DNA of 64,000 nt from Streptomyces diastatochromogenes (GCF_002242805.1 NZ_MCGQ01000042.1:82335-146334), one strand, 5' to 3'. Counted from the first letter of the stretch, positions 35,294 to 45,242 are shown. Made by a program: numbers and translations. Notes: generated by a model from the sequence alone, not told the origin.

Positions 35294-35656
35294 CGTCACT
35301 CGCAGGTCGAGAGGGGATCGACGTACCGGGAACTTCACCTGCGAGGTGAAAGCCGCAGATGTTCGACAGGGGCACCAAACATGGGACAACGCTGCAGGTC
35401 AGGGAGGCTACACCCAGCCATGATCACCCATCAGTAACTTCCCCTCATGAAAGGGCGAGGCTAGGCCTGGACCGTCGGGTCCCTGACACCCAGGGCCTGT
35501 CGCGAGCCGGCTCGACATCGCTCCCCAGCCACGTACAGACCCGGCGTGAGCAAACCTCGCCAGCACCTCCTCGGTCGCCCCCTCAGCCTGACGATTTCTC
35601 GATCGCGCCTGGCGGGCACCGTGGCCCAGCATCGGGATCGGGCGGTCCCGGTCGGG
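35294..35656. other. gene-free stretch
   Basis: No supported feature seen; open frames here are antisense or lack starts. Confidence 0.4.
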
Positions 35657-36571
35657 TCATGCTCGGGTGAGCACGATCTTCTTACCGCCGGCCCGTCCCG
35701 TCACCACCCGGGCGAACGCAGCCGGTCCCTCGCTCAGCGGCAGGGGTTCCGGTGCGAGTTTCAAGGTTCCCGCGGCGGCCTGCTCCGCCAGCTGGACAAG
35801 CTGCGTGGCGTTGGGCTCGACGTAGAGGTCCCAACTCGTGATGCCTCGTTCCTCCGGAGGCGCGTCCGAGGTCAGGGAGCACAGTCGGCCGCCGTCCCGC
35901 ACCAGAGGCAGGGCGGCGTCCGCCGTGCTGGTGGCGATGATCAGGGCCGCGTCGAACCCGCCGCGTACCTTGGCCGACCAGTTCGGGTCGTGGTAGTCGA
36001 CGACCTCCATCGCTCCCAGACCGAGCAGGCGCTCTGCGGCGGCAGCAGACGCGGTCGCGGTCACCGCGATGCCCTTGGCCGCGGCAAGCTGGATGGCCAG
36101 GGCTCCGGTGGCCCCGCCTCCGTTGGTGATCAGGAGCCGCTGTCCTCGGCTGAGGTCCAGCTTCTCCAGGGACTGCACCGCGGTGAGTCCGTTGACCGGC
36201 AGCGCCGCCGCGCGCACGGCGTCCAGCCCGGGTGGGCAGGCTGCCGCGTGATCCGCGTTGATCAGAACGCGTTCGGCCCAGAAGCCGCTTCCCCCGGGCA
36301 GCGGGGCCTCGTGTGCGAGCACCCGGTCGCCTACGGCAAACCCGGTGACACCCGAGCCGACGGCCAGCACCTTGCCCGCGCCCTCCACTCCCAGCGCCGC
36401 CGGGGGGCGCAGCCCCACGTCCCAGCCAGCGCCGTTCAGCAGTTCGTCCCACGGGCCGACCCCGGCCGCCTCAACCGCCATCAGGATCTGACCGGGCCCG
36501 GGAGATGACGGTTCGGGCAACTCCAGCAGGGCGACTTCCTTCTCGGCCCCGGACACTCCGCACGCCTTCAC
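35657..36571 (-). CDS. zinc-independent NADP-dependent quinone-type oxidoreductase
   Basis: A 304-residue medium-chain dehydrogenase. GPGQILMAVEAAGVGPWDEL and LGVEGAGKVLAVGSGVTGFA mark the GroES-like part, and LLITNGGGATGALAIQLAAA the Rossmann turn (near 150). ALIIATSTADAALPLVRDGG follows. Zinc-binding Cys are absent, as in quinone oxidoreductases. The GTG at 36571 aligns with the usual VKA start and follows AGAGGA at slightly long spacing; GTG 36592 is possible. Substrate unknown. Confidence 0.8.
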   Translation of the reverse strand: MKACGVSGAEKEVALLELPEPSSPGPGQILMAVEAAGVGPWDELLNGAGWDVGLRPPAALGVEGAGKVLAVGSGVTGFAVGDRVLAHEAPLPGGSGFWAERVLINADHAAACPPGLDAVRAAALPVNGLTAVQSLEKLDLSRGQRLLITNGGGATGALAIQLAAAKGIAVTATASAAAAERLLGLGAMEVVDYHDPNWSAKVRGGFDAALIIATSTADAALPLVRDGGRLCSLTSDAPPEERGITSWDLYVEPNATQLVQLAEQAAAGTLKLAPEPLPLSEGPAAFARVVTGRAGGKKIVLTRA

Positions 36572-36743
36572 AGTAGATCTTTGTCCTCTCACTCAGCCCG
36601 GCCGACCGGGAGGTACGGGCCGGAAACCCAAAGCGCGCACCAGTGTCGACCTCGGGATCCCCTACAGAGCTCGCCTGTGGTCTCAGCCGCATTGGTGTCG
36701 AGCCTATGCAGCCAGTGGACCGGACGTGTGGTCCATTTGAAGG

Positions 36744-36890
36744 GTGACTAACTGGGCCAATCGTGGAATAGATCTGCCCGTATGGCTGTATCCGGGTGAG
36801 CGGTGGAACGACGAGCGGTATGCACTTGGCCGGCAGCACGACGCCTTGCGTGAGGCGATCGGCGAGGAGCTGGACCAGCTCGCAACTTGA
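36744..36890 (+). CDS. short coding-like ORF
   Basis: 48 residues (IDLPVWLYPGERWNDERYAL, REAIGEELDQLAT) with good codon composition, but GAAGG lies too close to the GTG. It may be the end of a lost gene. No family recognised. Confidence 0.3.
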   Translation: MTNWANRGIDLPVWLYPGERWNDERYALGRQHDALREAIGEELDQLAT

Positions 36891-36978
36891 CGGTCCGGTG
36901 TAGATCAGCTGGCGCAGGCAGCGGTTGAGCTGGTCCAGCCGGATGGTGCGGCGGCTGGCGCCGACCCACACGCAGGGC

Positions 36979-37315
36979 CTGCAGGGCAGCCTCGACCAGG
37001 CGCGGGGCGGTGGAGGGCAGGAGCCGTCCGCGGCGCGGCCGAAGAGGACCGCGGACCGCAAGACGGTGCGCAAGCCGGCCGCGGAGGCGGCGAAAGAAGG
37101 CCGCTGGCAAGAAGGCCCCGCCGAGGGCGGCCCGAGCATCGACGGCGGGAGGCGGCCGGGGCGGGACAAAGACCGAGTGGCGACAGTTGAGGAAGGCAGA
37201 GCTGTACCAGCGGGCAGCCGAGCAGGGCATCGTCGGCCGGCCCAAGATGAGCAGGGAGGAGCTCGTCGACGCGCTCGCCCGGGCCGGGCGCCGCCGCAAG
37301 AAGAGGGCGGCCTGA
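36979..37315 (+). pseudogene. ku: ku, C-terminal remnant
   Basis: LQGSLDQARGGGG is in one frame; then, after a shift, the Lys/Arg/Ala-rich linker (RKKAAGKKAPPRAARAS) and the SAP-like tail KAELYQRAAEQGIVGRPKMS with REELVDALARAGRRRKK. This is the C-terminal extension of bacterial Ku, the end-joining DNA-binding protein. The core Ku fold is not here; an internal piece of a Ku gene lies at 47564-47917 on the other strand. Confidence 0.65.
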
Positions 37316-37602
37316 CCACCGCCTCCCGGTCGGCTACCGCACCGTGCGGAGGTAGTCGCGGCGGGCAGCAACGAGTGCGCGCCGGCGCTGGCTGGCAGCC
37401 GGTGCGCCTTTGACCCACCGAGTGCGGGACTCGTGTTTTCGTGTCGGCACGCTGGATAGTCCTAGATCGCCGTCCAAGCCCGACGACCATCATCTGATTG
37501 CGGTTGGACCGGTAGTGCAACTGCTCGTCTGGTCGGCAGAGGTCACCGGTGCCGTGTCCGGAGGCTTTGGCCAGGGGTGCTGGGCCGGACGATTCGGCGT
37601 GA

Positions 37603-38373
37603 TCAGCAGCCGGACACACCGGTGCACTGGTTGGGGACGTTGCCGCTCACCGTGGTACGGATCAGCGTCACCGTGCCCGCGAAGTTGAAGATGCCGCCGC
37701 CGCTGATGGTCGCGGTGTTGTTCAGCACCCTGGAGCCGGTCAGCGTCGCCGAGCCGGAGTCATTGAGGATGCCGCCGCCAGTCGGGGCGTTGTTGTTCTG
37801 CACCGTGGTGCGGTCGAGTGTCGCCGTGCCGCTGTTGTAGATGCCACCTCCACCGTCCGTCGCGGTGTTGTTCTGCACCGCGGAGCGGGTCAGCGTCAGC
37901 GTCGCCACCTCGGAGCTGAGAATGCCGCCGCCGCGGAAGGCGGTGTTGTCCTGCACCGCGGAGCGGGTCAGCGTCAGCGTGCCATCGCTGACGATGCCGC
38001 CGCCCAGGGTGGCTGAGCCGTGCGTGATGACCAGGTTTTGCAGGTCCGCTTGGACGCCTGCGCGAACGGTCACGGTGGTGCCGGTGTGGTTGCCGTCGAG
38101 GATCGCGCCTCTGAGGCCGATCAGGGTCACGTCCTTGACGAGGGTGACAGGACCGATGCACGTCCCTCTCACCCGAAGCGTAGCCCCTGGAGCGGCGCCG
38201 ACGACCGCGGGCTGCAGGGCGCTGGGGTTGGCATTGCAGTCCACCGTGGTGGGCTGGGCAACGGCGACCGGACTCGTGCCGATCAGACCGACAGCCACTG
38301 CCCCCGCCCCCGCGATCACCGTCGTCGCCTTTGCCCACCGGCGCCACACGGCCCGATCCGCGCGCATCAACAT
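37603..38373 (-). CDS. secreted right-handed beta-helix protein
   Basis: 256 residues. The signal peptide ends near TSPVAVAQP. The mature part has about nine parallel-helix coils, several with the repeat TLTRSAVQ(D/N)NTA and GGGI, as in polymorphic-membrane-protein and pectate-lyase-like folds (ILDGNHTGTTVTV, SATLGGGIVSDGTL, TVQNNNAPTGGGILND). The ATG follows AGGAGAAGG. Cys near both ends may form disulfides. Likely a cell-surface or extracellular structural or glycan-binding protein. Confidence 0.75.
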   Translation of the reverse strand: MLMRADRAVWRRWAKATTVIAGAGAVAVGLIGTSPVAVAQPTTVDCNANPSALQPAVVGAAPGATLRVRGTCIGPVTLVKDVTLIGLRGAILDGNHTGTTVTVRAGVQADLQNLVITHGSATLGGGIVSDGTLTLTRSAVQDNTAFRGGGILSSEVATLTLTRSAVQNNTATDGGGGIYNSGTATLDRTTVQNNNAPTGGGILNDSGSATLTGSRVLNNTATISGGGIFNFAGTVTLIRTTVSGNVPNQCTGVSGC

Positions 38374-39090
38374 TCGCCTTCTCCTGTCTGTGCCTGACGC
38401 AGGACCATCGGCCCTGCCTGTCCGTTGTCCTGTGGCGCTGTCTTCTTGCGCCGGCGTCTTGCAGGGCGGCGTGAACCCTCGCGCCCAGAACAACGGATGC
38501 CCCATCGGTGGTAGCTGCGCCGGTGGCGACCCACTCATCGCCCGAACGGGCGGGGACAATGCCCGGTCCGGCCCACAGCCGACCTGTGCACGGGCGATCA
38601 GGCGCTTCGGGCGGGCGTACAGACTGACTAAGGCGCTTGCTGTAGCCCCCGGTCGAAGCCCCAGGGGCTACTCAGCGCACGGCCCCTGTCATCCGGCAGG
38701 GCTCACGACAGCGTGTCTCCGAGCTTCCGCAACTGTCCGTTCTCATCCATCGTGTCAGGGAGCCACGTCGGCGAGCTGCGCACTGACAGCTGCCTTGAGA
38801 CAAGACAGGCGAGCAATCCGGCTGGGGACCAATGGGCTTGGACGTCGCGGGGGCGATGTCTCAATGGTCTTGTCAGTTCCGGTGAGCGCCGACCGGGCAA
38901 GTGTCAGAACCACTGAGACCCCGCGCAGTGGATTCTCATCGATCTTGTCAGTTTTCCGAGTCAACACCGCCTCATCGGAACGTGGCGTGGCCGCCGAACG
39001 GGCGCTCCAACGCGCACCATGCGGCATGAGCGGAGGTCGTCCGGCGGTGTCCTACCGAACCGTGGTCCCTCTCGACACGTTATGTGACAC
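38374..39090. other. gene-free stretch with clustered repeats
   Basis: No supported gene. A minus frame ending DTMDENGQLRKLGDTLS (near 38708) is coding-like but unassigned. Three related repeats lie at 38858-38957. Confidence 0.4.
38858..38957. repeat. cluster of three related ~22-bp repeats
   Basis: Two direct copies (GTCTCAATGGTCTTGTCAG at 38858 and a TTCTCATCGATCTTGTCAG copy at 38933) flank an inverted, more diverged copy at about 38901-38920 (reading GGTCTCAGTGGTTCTGACAC on the minus strand). They resemble transposon ends without a transposase. Confidence 0.5.
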
Positions 39091-40392
39091 CTACGGCTTG
39101 GCTGACGAGGTGATCGGCGATCCGGCCGGGGCTGCGGAGTCCGGTGCCCCCGCGTAGTCGGGCAGCTCGATGCCGTTGATCGCGCGCCCGACCAGCTCGG
39201 TGAACCATTCGCTGGCGAAATCGGGGCGCGGCTCGGCGTCTGGCCCGGGGACGTCGCGGCTGCGGGCGTTCAATCGGCCGATCTCCTGGTTGGCCTCGAC
39301 GAATGAGCGCATCCGCGCCTCGTAGCGGGTGAACCCGGTGTCGGGTTCCCACTCGGCGGCGGCCAGCTCTCCGGCCAGCAGGTAGGCGCCGACCAGTGCC
39401 AGCCCGGTGCCCTGCCCGGACATCGGCGACGAGCTGAACGCCGCGTCCCCGAGTAGCCCTACCCGCCCGCTCGACCAGCGGTCCATCACCACCTGGGCGA
39501 CCTGGTCGAGGTAGAAGTCCGGGGTGTCGTCCAGGTGCGCGAGGATGCCGGGGGCCAGCCAGCCCAGGCCCGCCATCCGCTCACGCAGCAGGCGCTTCTG
39601 GGCCGCGACGTCACGGTAGTCGACGTCGAAGTCAGCCGAGGCGAAGTAGAACATGGCCATCGCCCGAGTGGCGTCCTGGATGGGTCGCAGAAGTGCTGAG
39701 CGCCCGGACTCCTGGTCCTGGTACTCGAGCAGCCAGCGGTCCAGCCCGAACTCGTTGGGCACACTGTAGAAGGCCAGCACGTGCCCGAGGTGGCGGAGGA
39801 ACCGCTCATGCGGCCCGAAGATCATCGCCCGCAGCTCCGAGTGCAGCCCGTCGGCCCCGACCACCAGGTCGAAGCGCCGCCGGTCGCCGCCCGCGAAGAC
39901 CACGTCGACCCCGTCCGCGTCCTGGGCGAGCTCGGCGATTCGGTCGCCGAAGAGGTACTCGACGCCGTCGCGGGTGTCGTCGTAGAGCACCTGGGACAGG
40001 TCCCCGCGCAGGATCTCGATGTCCGCGATGAACCCGTCGCCACCGTCGTCGTCCGCGCGGAAGGTCTCCAGCACCTGCCCGTCCGCGTCCACGGTGTGCG
40101 CGCCGGCGGTGCCGGTGCACGCCGCGCGGACCGCCGCGTCCAGCCCCATGCGCCCGATGACCTCCTTGGCGACCCCGCGCGCGTCCACCGCCTGCCCGCC
40201 GGGACGCAGCTCGGGAGCCCGCTCCACCACGGTCACCTCGGCCCCCCGCCGGCGCAGCCAGTGGGCCAGCGCGGGTCCCGCGATGCTCGCCCCCGCCACC
40301 AACACCCTGGGATCGCTCACCCGGGCCCCCTGCTCGCCGGTCCGGATGGTGCACTCCTGCTCGGAGTCGTCGACGCTCATCAGTGTCTCCAT
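39091..40392 (-). CDS. FAD-dependent monooxygenase (TetX/PHBH-like)
   Basis: 433 residues. RVLVAGASIAGPALAHWLRR near 30 is the FAD GxGxxG-type motif, and VTVVERAPELRPGGQAVD completes the first beta-alpha-beta. RFDLVVGADGLHSELRAMIF (near 185) is the DG fingerprint and GRVGLLGDAAFSSSPMSGQG (near 325) the second FAD motif. This fits aromatic hydroxylases or tetracycline-inactivating enzymes; the substrate is not decided. The ATG follows GGAGGAAG. Transcribed alone. Confidence 0.85.
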   Translation of the reverse strand: METLMSVDDSEQECTIRTGEQGARVSDPRVLVAGASIAGPALAHWLRRRGAEVTVVERAPELRPGGQAVDARGVAKEVIGRMGLDAAVRAACTGTAGAHTVDADGQVLETFRADDDGGDGFIADIEILRGDLSQVLYDDTRDGVEYLFGDRIAELAQDADGVDVVFAGGDRRRFDLVVGADGLHSELRAMIFGPHERFLRHLGHVLAFYSVPNEFGLDRWLLEYQDQESGRSALLRPIQDATRAMAMFYFASADFDVDYRDVAAQKRLLRERMAGLGWLAPGILAHLDDTPDFYLDQVAQVVMDRWSSGRVGLLGDAAFSSSPMSGQGTGLALVGAYLLAGELAAAEWEPDTGFTRYEARMRSFVEANQEIGRLNARSRDVPGPDAEPRPDFASEWFTELVGRAINGIELPDYAGAPDSAAPAGSPITSSAKP

Positions 40393-40652
40393 ATGCTTCC
40401 TCCCGCGCTGAAACGTTTTCAGCACAGGGCCACCGCTGTCAGTGGATCCAGGGGTATCGACTGCGGATCCGCACCAAACTCATCGGTACGGCCGGAATCG
40501 CGTCCACGCTCCCGCAAACACCATGAACTCGGCATGCGCGCGCGTCGGGCATGGTCATGATCGCCTCGACCTCGGCAGACATCGATGAGAAACGCCAACC
40601 CCGATGAGACTCACATCAGCCCAGACTGGTGTAAACGAGGCGAACCAGGCTG

Positions 40653-41137
40653 TCAGCTAGGGCGCCGCCTGAGACTTCGCCAGATCTGCGCGCAACACGG
40701 TGAGACTCTGAAAGGACCAGTGAGAACGGACAGCAACGCCTTCCGCTGCTCGTCCAGCGACGCGTGGGCGTAGACCTTCATGGTCTCCCCGATGTCGGTG
40801 TGTCCGAAGATCTGCCGGACGATGTGGGGCGGCACTCCGAGGTCGGCAGGAGCGAGACGGCCGAGTGCCGGAGATCGTGATTCCGGTTCTCCAGCCCGCG
40901 CCGTTTTCGGAGCGGGTCCCAGCTCCACCGGAGGTTGTCCGGCTCCAGCGGGGTCCCGATGCGGGACGTGAAGACCAGCCTCTGTTCCTTCCATCCCATG
41001 CCGACGGCGGCCCGCTCCTGTGCCAGCCACTCGCGGTGCTCGGTGAGCGCCTTCACAACGCGATCCCACTGGCCTGCATCCTGGCCCAATACCGCCGGTA
41101 CCTTTCGGCTGACCTGGACCCTTCCGACTGAGCGCAC
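40653..41137 (-). pseudogene. tyrosine recombinase/integrase, C-terminal remnant
   Basis: The first frame has VKALTEHREWLAQERAAVG, RLVFTSRIGTPLEPDN and NHDLRHSAVSLL (catalytic HxLR); after an indel near 40850 the second has GVPPHIVRQIFGHTDIGETM and KVYAHASLDEQRKALLSVL with the second catalytic His. The Tyr position (MKVYAH) is intact, but the N-terminal half is gone. Confidence 0.7.
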
Positions 41138-41233
41138 TCGTCCGCAGCCCCCACTCGGAACCTGGCGTGCTCCAGAGTCCCAAATAGCGGTGCGCCAGCG
41201 GCGAACCAGGTCGCCGAGAGCGACCGGGCGGCG

Positions 41234-41800
41234 TCAGTGCCGCGACGCTCCGAGGGTCTGGTCGGCCGTCACGAAGCGGTGCTCCGTTGGCTTCAGCACT
41301 TCGTAGAGGTAGCCGAAGTACTCCGTTTCCGCCGTTCCTGTGAGCACCGCCAGCAGGAAGGCCAAGCACCCCATGTCGTGATGCTCCCACAGTGGGCCGC
41401 GCCCCTCGTTGTAGAGCACGGTCCACTCGTCGGGCTGCTGACCGGGCCGCGCCAGCCAGTACAGGAAGGCCCCCGTACCCTCCTCGAATGCCCACGGCAG
41501 GACCCGCGCCCCCGCCTCCAGCAGGCCGGCGGGCTTCTCCTCGCCCACCTCCCACAGGTCGGCCAAGATCTCGTCCTGTTCCGTCATCTGCGCACGCAGG
41601 TCGCAGTCGCTGTAGGCGGAGTGGGGGACGAGCAGCCAGATCGTGTCGTCGAAGATGCCATCGCCGTATGTCTCGACGAGCTGCTTGTAGTCGGCGGGCA
41701 GATCCGCACCCAGCGCGTGCTCGGCCTACGCCCAGTCCACCGCGGGCGGTGGGTCGACGGGCGGCGGGCAGAGGCGGACGAGGGCATCGAGGGCGATCAT
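41234..41800 (-). pseudogene. SMI1/KNR4-family gene with one premature stop
   Basis: From the ATG at 41800: ALVRLCPPPVDPPPAVDWA, then an in-frame TAG (41723-41725), then directly AEHALGADLPADYKQLVETY, GDGIFDDTIWLLVPHSAYSD, LPWAFEEGTGAFLYWLARPG and HHDMGCLAFLLAVLTG in the same frame to the end. The rest looks intact, about 188 residues. SMI1/KNR4 proteins often act as immunity or scaffold proteins. Readthrough or reinitiation at 41587 could still yield the C-terminal part. Confidence 0.7.
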
Positions 41801-42142
41801 GGAACGGACGCTACTGGAACCCCAGCCTGTGCCCGTGGGTGGGTCGGCAGAGCAGGCGAAGATCCGCATCGGCTCCGGCCCAGGTGCCCGCTCGCCAGGT
41901 GAAGACCTCGGGACGCTCAAGCCGTGTAGTTGGCCAGAGGGGTCATGTACGGCGCTCAGTCACAGGAGAGGTATGACCTGCAGTCTTGTGTGCGAGTGAT
42001 TGCAGGGAAGAGCCCGGTTCCGTGGCTCGTGGTGCGCGTGGGTTTGCGAGTGTTGGGGGCGCGACAGTTTGCGAGTCCGCGGCGCGTTGGCCCGCCGTCA
42101 GCCGTGCTTCCCCTGCAGGCCGACCTACTGGCCGCTGAGCCG
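41801..42142. other. gene-free stretch
   Basis: No gene supported on either strand; nothing else noted. Confidence 0.4.
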
Positions 42143-42976
42143 TTACGAACCCGGTGGTCTGCTGCTGCAGTCCTCGCTCATGGTGGTCGCCAGTGTGGTG
42201 ATGTCGACGGTCGTCAGGAAGCGGCCGTGCAGATGGTCGGCTGGGCCTGAGGCCAGGGTCACCAAGGCGTCGACGGCGGCTGTGATGGGGATGCTGTTAC
42301 CTTTTTCGATCTGCCGGGCGAACCAGGCGGCGTAGCGTCGGCTCCAGGGGTTGGCCGGCGCTCGGTGGGTCAGGGCAGCTTGGGTGAGTCCTGTTTCCAT
42401 GATGCCTGGGTGGTAGGCGAATACCGTGACGGGCAGGTTGCGCAGTTCCCGGGCGAGGTTCTCGGTGAGTTTGATGGCACCGGCTTTAGCCGTGGAGTAC
42501 GCCGAGACGTAGGGCCAGGTGGAGTGGCCGGCTTCGCTGCTGATGTGGATGATGCGTCCTCCGGTGCCGGCGAGCATGGCCGGGATGGCGGCGCATGCGC
42601 CGACGAGCGTGGTGCGGAGGTTGTCTTCCAGCGCCTTCCACCATTCCTGGGCGGGGATCTCCCAGGTCGGGCCGCTCGGTCCGCCCACCCCCGCGTTGTC
42701 CACGACGAGGTCGAGCCCGCCCCAGGTAGATGTGACGGTGTCCACGGCTGCTGCCATCGCAGTCGCCTCGCCCGCGTCGCACGGCAGTTCCAGGACCGTC
42801 CCGCCCTGCCGGCGCAGCCGGTTCGCGGCCTCGGTGAGGCGTTGCGGCTGACGGCCGTTGAGGGCGACCCGGACCCCGTCCTGAACCAGGCGTTCGGCCA
42901 CGGCCAGTCCGCCCTGGCTGGCGCCAGTGACCAGGGCCGTGCGGGGCGTTGCGATGGGCAGTGGTACTGGGGTCAC
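42143..42976 (-). CDS. short-chain dehydrogenase/reductase
   Basis: 277 residues of classical SDR fold: TALVTGASQGGLAVAERLVQ near 14-33 (TGxxxGxG-like, though with GGL in place of GIG), DLVVDNAGVGGPSG (NAG), RIIHISSEAGHSTWPYVSAY (Ser) and SAYSTAKAGAIKLTENLARE with the YxxxK pair. The length suits a classical SDR. Its GTG overlaps the stop of an acyl-CoA oxidase remnant (GTGA), so it was the second gene of that operon. Confidence 0.8.
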   Translation of the reverse strand: MTPVPLPIATPRTALVTGASQGGLAVAERLVQDGVRVALNGRQPQRLTEAANRLRRQGGTVLELPCDAGEATAMAAAVDTVTSTWGGLDLVVDNAGVGGPSGPTWEIPAQEWWKALEDNLRTTLVGACAAIPAMLAGTGGRIIHISSEAGHSTWPYVSAYSTAKAGAIKLTENLARELRNLPVTVFAYHPGIMETGLTQAALTHRAPANPWSRRYAAWFARQIEKGNSIPITAAVDALVTLASGPADHLHGRFLTTVDITTLATTMSEDCSSRPPGS

Positions 42977-43272
42977 GGGTGCCCGCCAGCTGTGGGGGCA
43001 AGGGCGGTGTAGCGGTCGATGAAGTCGGGGAACGCGGCGGGTACGTCGAGCAGCGCCTCCGGGATGGCGAAGGCGTCGGTCAGCAGGAGCAGGTCCGTGG
43101 CGCGCCGGGCGTACAGGGCATCCAGGGCGTGCGGGAGTTGGTGTACCTGTTCGGGTGTGAGCAGGCCGTGCGCGAGGAGTTCGCCCGTGTGCGGGCCAAG
43201 CAGGACGAACTGCCGGTCGCGCCACAACGGCGACCCATCCGAGGTGACTGTCACGGCCAGGCACCCCATGGG
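42973..43272 (-). pseudogene. acyl-CoA oxidase/dehydrogenase, C-terminal remnant
   Basis: The frame carries GELLAHGLLTPEQVHQLPHA, LLLLTDAFAIPEALLDVPAA and DFIDRYTALA before the stop, like the C-terminus of acyl-CoA oxidases. The catalytic part is absent. It overlaps the SDR start by 4 nt. Confidence 0.55.
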
Positions 43273-43304
43273 ATCCAAGTCGACGCACGCCCTGAACCGT
43301 CCAC

Positions 43305-43540
43305 GGGAAGGGAGTGCCCCTGCTGCCTGCGAACCATCCGCGTCAACGGCGACGCTGTCAAGATCGGCGCTTGGCTGGTCGAGGCCGGCACCAGGCACCG
43401 CTCCGGCCGGCTCCCGGACGAACACCTAGGCATGGCCGCAGCGCTGTTCGAGAGGGACTGGACGGGCCCAGGACGTCGCCCCGCCCGTCCTGGTGCAGGC
43501 ACTGCTCGGCCGTCGTCCAGCCTGCGTAAGGGGGTTGCCG
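43305..43540 (+). pseudogene. helicase-associated (HA) domain fragment
   Basis: VNGDAVKIGAWLVEAGTRHR and GRLPDEHLGMAAALFERDW match the repeat of the helicase-associated domain found at the end of Streptomyces helicases. The last residues shift frame (DVAPPVLVQALLGRR). Tentative. Confidence 0.4.
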
Positions 43541-43562
43541 CCACCCCGGTGGTGATCAGGCC

Positions 43563-45005
43563 TCAGCCGAGGAGGGTTTCCCCGATGCCGGAGCCGGGTG
43601 CGACGTCGTAATCCTTGGGGCCGTAGACACTGGCGTTGCTGGTGTTCGGTCCGCTGCTGGTGCCGCGCAGCTGCCAGAGGGCGCCGCTGCCCTTGTTGTG
43701 GTACGGGTCTTCGTCGGGGGCGGCGACGGCGAGGTCTGCTTTGCCGTCGCGGTTGAAGTCGGCGAGGCGGACCTGGGAGCCGAAGACGTCGTTGTTCTCG
43801 GCGCTGCCGGGGATACCGGGGGTGTCCTGTGAGAAGCGTTCCGCTCCGGTGGTGGTCAGCCCGCGGGCACTTCCGCGCAGCACCAGTACGTCACCGGCCC
43901 TGATGGCCCGGCCGAAGGACTCGTAGGGGACGCCGATGGCTAGTTCGGCGCGGTGGTCGCCGGTGATGTCGGCGATGGACAGGGCCGCGCCGAAGTTGTC
44001 GTCGCTCTCGTTGGAGCCGGGGATGCCGGCGGTGTTCTGGTGGTAGACGTGCCCTGTGGGGGTGAGGCCGCCGCTGATGTCGGGGTCGCCGTAGCGGACG
44101 GTGACGTAGCCGGCGCCGTGGCTGGGGTCGGTCAGGCCGTTGGGGTGGAGGCGGGGGTCGTACAGGGCGATGGCGAGGTCGTCGCGGCCGTCGCCGTTGA
44201 GGTCTCCGGCCGCCACGCGGTCCCCGCCAGCGAGCCGGGCCTGGACAGTGAAGGAGTCGGCGTCGGTGGTGCCGGGCTCCTGGCCGTAGACAAGGCTGGT
44301 CTTGCTCTGGACGACGGCCAGTTCGTCTTTGCCGTCGCCGGTGAAGTCGCCGGCTGCGAGGTTCCAGCTGCCGGTGAGATCGGGGTCGGTCAGGTCGATC
44401 CCGGTCGGGGCTTTGGTGCGGGTGAACGTGCCGGAGTACAGCCGCAGAGATGTCTGGCTGCTGACGGCGATGTCCGGGGCGGAGTCGCCGGTGAAGTCAC
44501 CCACGGCGATGTCGGCACCGAACAGGCGGGAGGGATACGACGGTCCCGACGGCAGGGCGAGACCGCTGCGGAACGGCGAGGTGCCGCCCCACAGCACGGT
44601 CACCGAGCCGTTCCCCGACGTGTCGGCGGTGGTGTCTCCTTCGCTGCCGACCAGCAGGTCGGCGTACCCGTCGCCGTTCACGTCGCCGCTGGCGAGGCTG
44701 CTGCCGAAGAAGTCCTGATACCCGGCCGTGCCGGGGATGTTGGTGGAGTTCTGGGTGATGTAGACGTGCTTGCCGGTCAGGCCGTGGGCGGAGCCGAAGG
44801 TGAGGAGAACAGCACCGGCGGCTTCCTTGCCGTTGATCGTCTTTTGGGGCATGCCGATGGCCAGGTCCCGGTATCCGTCGCCGTTGAAGTCGTCCGCGAG
44901 CTTGGACGGAGCGGCGACGGCACGGTCGGCCGAGACGGCCATCAGACTGCCGGTCAGAGAAGCCGCTACGGCAGCTGCCACGGCGAGACGGACTGAGCGA
45001 CGCAC
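43563..45005 (-). CDS. secreted FG-GAP/VCBS repeat protein
   Basis: 480 residues. A signal peptide (AVAAAVAASLTGSLMAVSAD) ends near AVAAP. Seven FG-GAP blades with Ca-binding DxNxDGxxD loops follow: DFNGDGYRDLAIG, DVNGDGYADLLVG, DFTGDSAPDIAV, DFTGDGKDELAV, DLNGDGRDDLAI, DITGDHRAELAIG and DFNRDGKADLAV. This builds an integrin-alpha-type beta-propeller, presumably a surface or extracellular ligand binder. The start is GTG. Transcribed alone; partner unknown. Confidence 0.85.
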   Translation of the reverse strand: MRRSVRLAVAAAVAASLTGSLMAVSADRAVAAPSKLADDFNGDGYRDLAIGMPQKTINGKEAAGAVLLTFGSAHGLTGKHVYITQNSTNIPGTAGYQDFFGSSLASGDVNGDGYADLLVGSEGDTTADTSGNGSVTVLWGGTSPFRSGLALPSGPSYPSRLFGADIAVGDFTGDSAPDIAVSSQTSLRLYSGTFTRTKAPTGIDLTDPDLTGSWNLAAGDFTGDGKDELAVVQSKTSLVYGQEPGTTDADSFTVQARLAGGDRVAAGDLNGDGRDDLAIALYDPRLHPNGLTDPSHGAGYVTVRYGDPDISGGLTPTGHVYHQNTAGIPGSNESDDNFGAALSIADITGDHRAELAIGVPYESFGRAIRAGDVLVLRGSARGLTTTGAERFSQDTPGIPGSAENNDVFGSQVRLADFNRDGKADLAVAAPDEDPYHNKGSGALWQLRGTSSGPNTSNASVYGPKDYDVAPGSGIGETLLG

Positions 45006-45242
45006 GAAACCCCCTGCACACCGCAGACGCCCCGAGGCGCCAGCGAACGAAAACGATGGCCCGCATCCGTGTGCCCTAGCGGGCCACCCGCTTGATCACA
45101 CGATGCGCAACGAAGAACAGACTCCCCACCGGCACCGATGGTTGTACCGCGGCTTCCACCCTGGCCGGGACGGCTGCGCTCGTACTCCCGCTACTCACTG
45201 GCTTTGTCGAGCAGTGGGCCCTGGTCCGCTTCTTGTAGTCGT

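Noticed and set aside
36471..37619. 382-residue minus-strand frame
   Set aside because: Overlaps the ku remnant and oxidoreductase start; Arg/Ser/Pro-rich with no motif.
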